The position numbers were made by a program, and so were the translations under genes. The notes below the pieces were generated by a model, which searched no databases, was not told where the DNA came from, and saw nothing but the letters and a program-made list of their open reading frames with translations. This document shows, in pieces, positions 63,719 to 64,000 of a stretch of 64,000 nt of DNA. Each line of letters begins with the position of its first letter. Positions within the stretch are counted from its first letter, which is position 1. Source of the stretch: a virus. The stretch lies in IMG/VR virus record IMGVR_UViG_3300042317_001568, positions 1 through 64,000 of that record; one strand, given 5' to 3'.

Positions 63719-64000
63719 ATGCCCACTCAGCAAGAAATCCAACTGCTCAACGAGACTCTTTTTGAGCAGCTTGATACACCCGGCATGCAGAAGCAGGCCA
63801 TTGATGCGGTTAACGACTTCACGCGCACCAAGATGCGTGAAGACGGCTTCTACCGTCGTATTATCCCGCCGCTAACCATCACCAACGACGAACTCGATCG
63901 TCAGGTTGATACGGACAAGCCGGTGAAGGTAGTCGACAAGGAGCCCGATTCCCCGGCAGCCGTGTCGATTCCGTTCGCCACGCTCCCGAGCAACTTTTAC
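63719..64000 (+). CDS. Probable major capsid protein (5' part; runs off window)
   Basis: ATG 63719 after ATGGAGG. The first 94 residues (ETLFEQLDTPGMQKQAIDAVNDFTRTKMREDGFYRRIIPPLTITNDELDRQVDTDKPVKVVDKEPDSPAAVSIPFATLPSNFY) have the look of the N-arm and start of a large-phage major capsid protein. It follows protease, scaffold and decoration genes, as expected. Cut by the window edge. Confidence 0.65.
   Translation, partial: MPTQQEIQLLNETLFEQLDTPGMQKQAIDAVNDFTRTKMREDGFYRRIIPPLTITNDELDRQVDTDKPVKVVDKEPDSPAAVSIPFATLPSNFY

Overview
The window looks like part of a large tailed bacteriophage (jumbo-type Caudoviricetes) genome. Supporting features are: nearly every gene on the + strand with ATGA/GTGA stop-start overlaps and Shine-Dalgarno sites; seven tRNA genes and a tmRNA; a virus-type multisubunit RNA polymerase inside a block of virion-type genes; and a head module (putative prohead protease, scaffold-like protein, decoration-like protein, start of a probable major capsid protein) at the right edge. 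Small secreted proteins such as the one at 7640-8017 and the many animal-like extracellular peptidases resemble planctomycete proteins as I remember them. A planctomycete host is therefore a guess, not a demonstration.

Layout. 1-1.9 kb: two Cys-rich, probably surface-exposed proteins (one Gly/Trp-rich, one with HYR-like repeats). 1.9-5.3 kb: thymidine kinase, a glycosyltransferase and small membrane or secreted proteins. 5.3-10.4 kb: a tRNA/small-gene region (Lys, Leu, Val, Ile, Glu, and a Leu-anticodon tRNA without a long variable arm) ending in a cyclic-phosphate-processing receiver-like protein, a tmRNA and two strong terminators. 10.4-19 kb: an accessory region of short transcription units (HAD-SAK, 2H phosphoesterase, RSH-type HD hydrolase, small proteins), punctuated by terminators and by a repeated promoter-like element, with two long non-coding stretches (about 1.0 kb and 0.65 kb) full of hairpins. 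19-21 kb: three probably exported proteins (thioredoxin-like, trypsin-like protease, CAP domain). 21-29 kb: SNF2-like helicase, then Gly/Ala-rich proteins. 29.2-33.4 kb: a minus-strand PLOD-type glycosyltransferase, PhoH, a putative nuclease, two more glycosyltransferase-like genes, a ferritin-like protein, tRNA-Asn. 33.4-37.1 kb: small membrane proteins, a HAD phosphatase, an actin-like ATPase, a degenerate GDPD-like protein. 37.4-47.1 kb: membrane and virion-type proteins, including a matrixin with a cysteine-switch motif and a papain-like peptidase. 47.1-54.4 kb: RNA polymerase as a beta/N-terminal-beta' fusion plus a separate C-terminal beta'. 54.4-64 kb: large virion proteins and the head module.

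The most interesting signals: (1) seven copies of a three-part promoter-like element (CTAAAT, CAAA 12 bp on, CATAT 23 bp on) with identical spacing, confined to the left part of the window; (2) two of these directly precede the two long, structured, protein-free RNAs, which look like giant phage ncRNAs of the GOLLD/ROOL kind or a new class; (3) a phage tmRNA with a readable tag ending in ALAA; (4) the split/fused polymerase; (5) a set of RNA-end-processing modules (cpREC, HAD-SAK, two 2H proteins) in a tRNA-rich genome. All functions are read from sequence by eye, with no database search.
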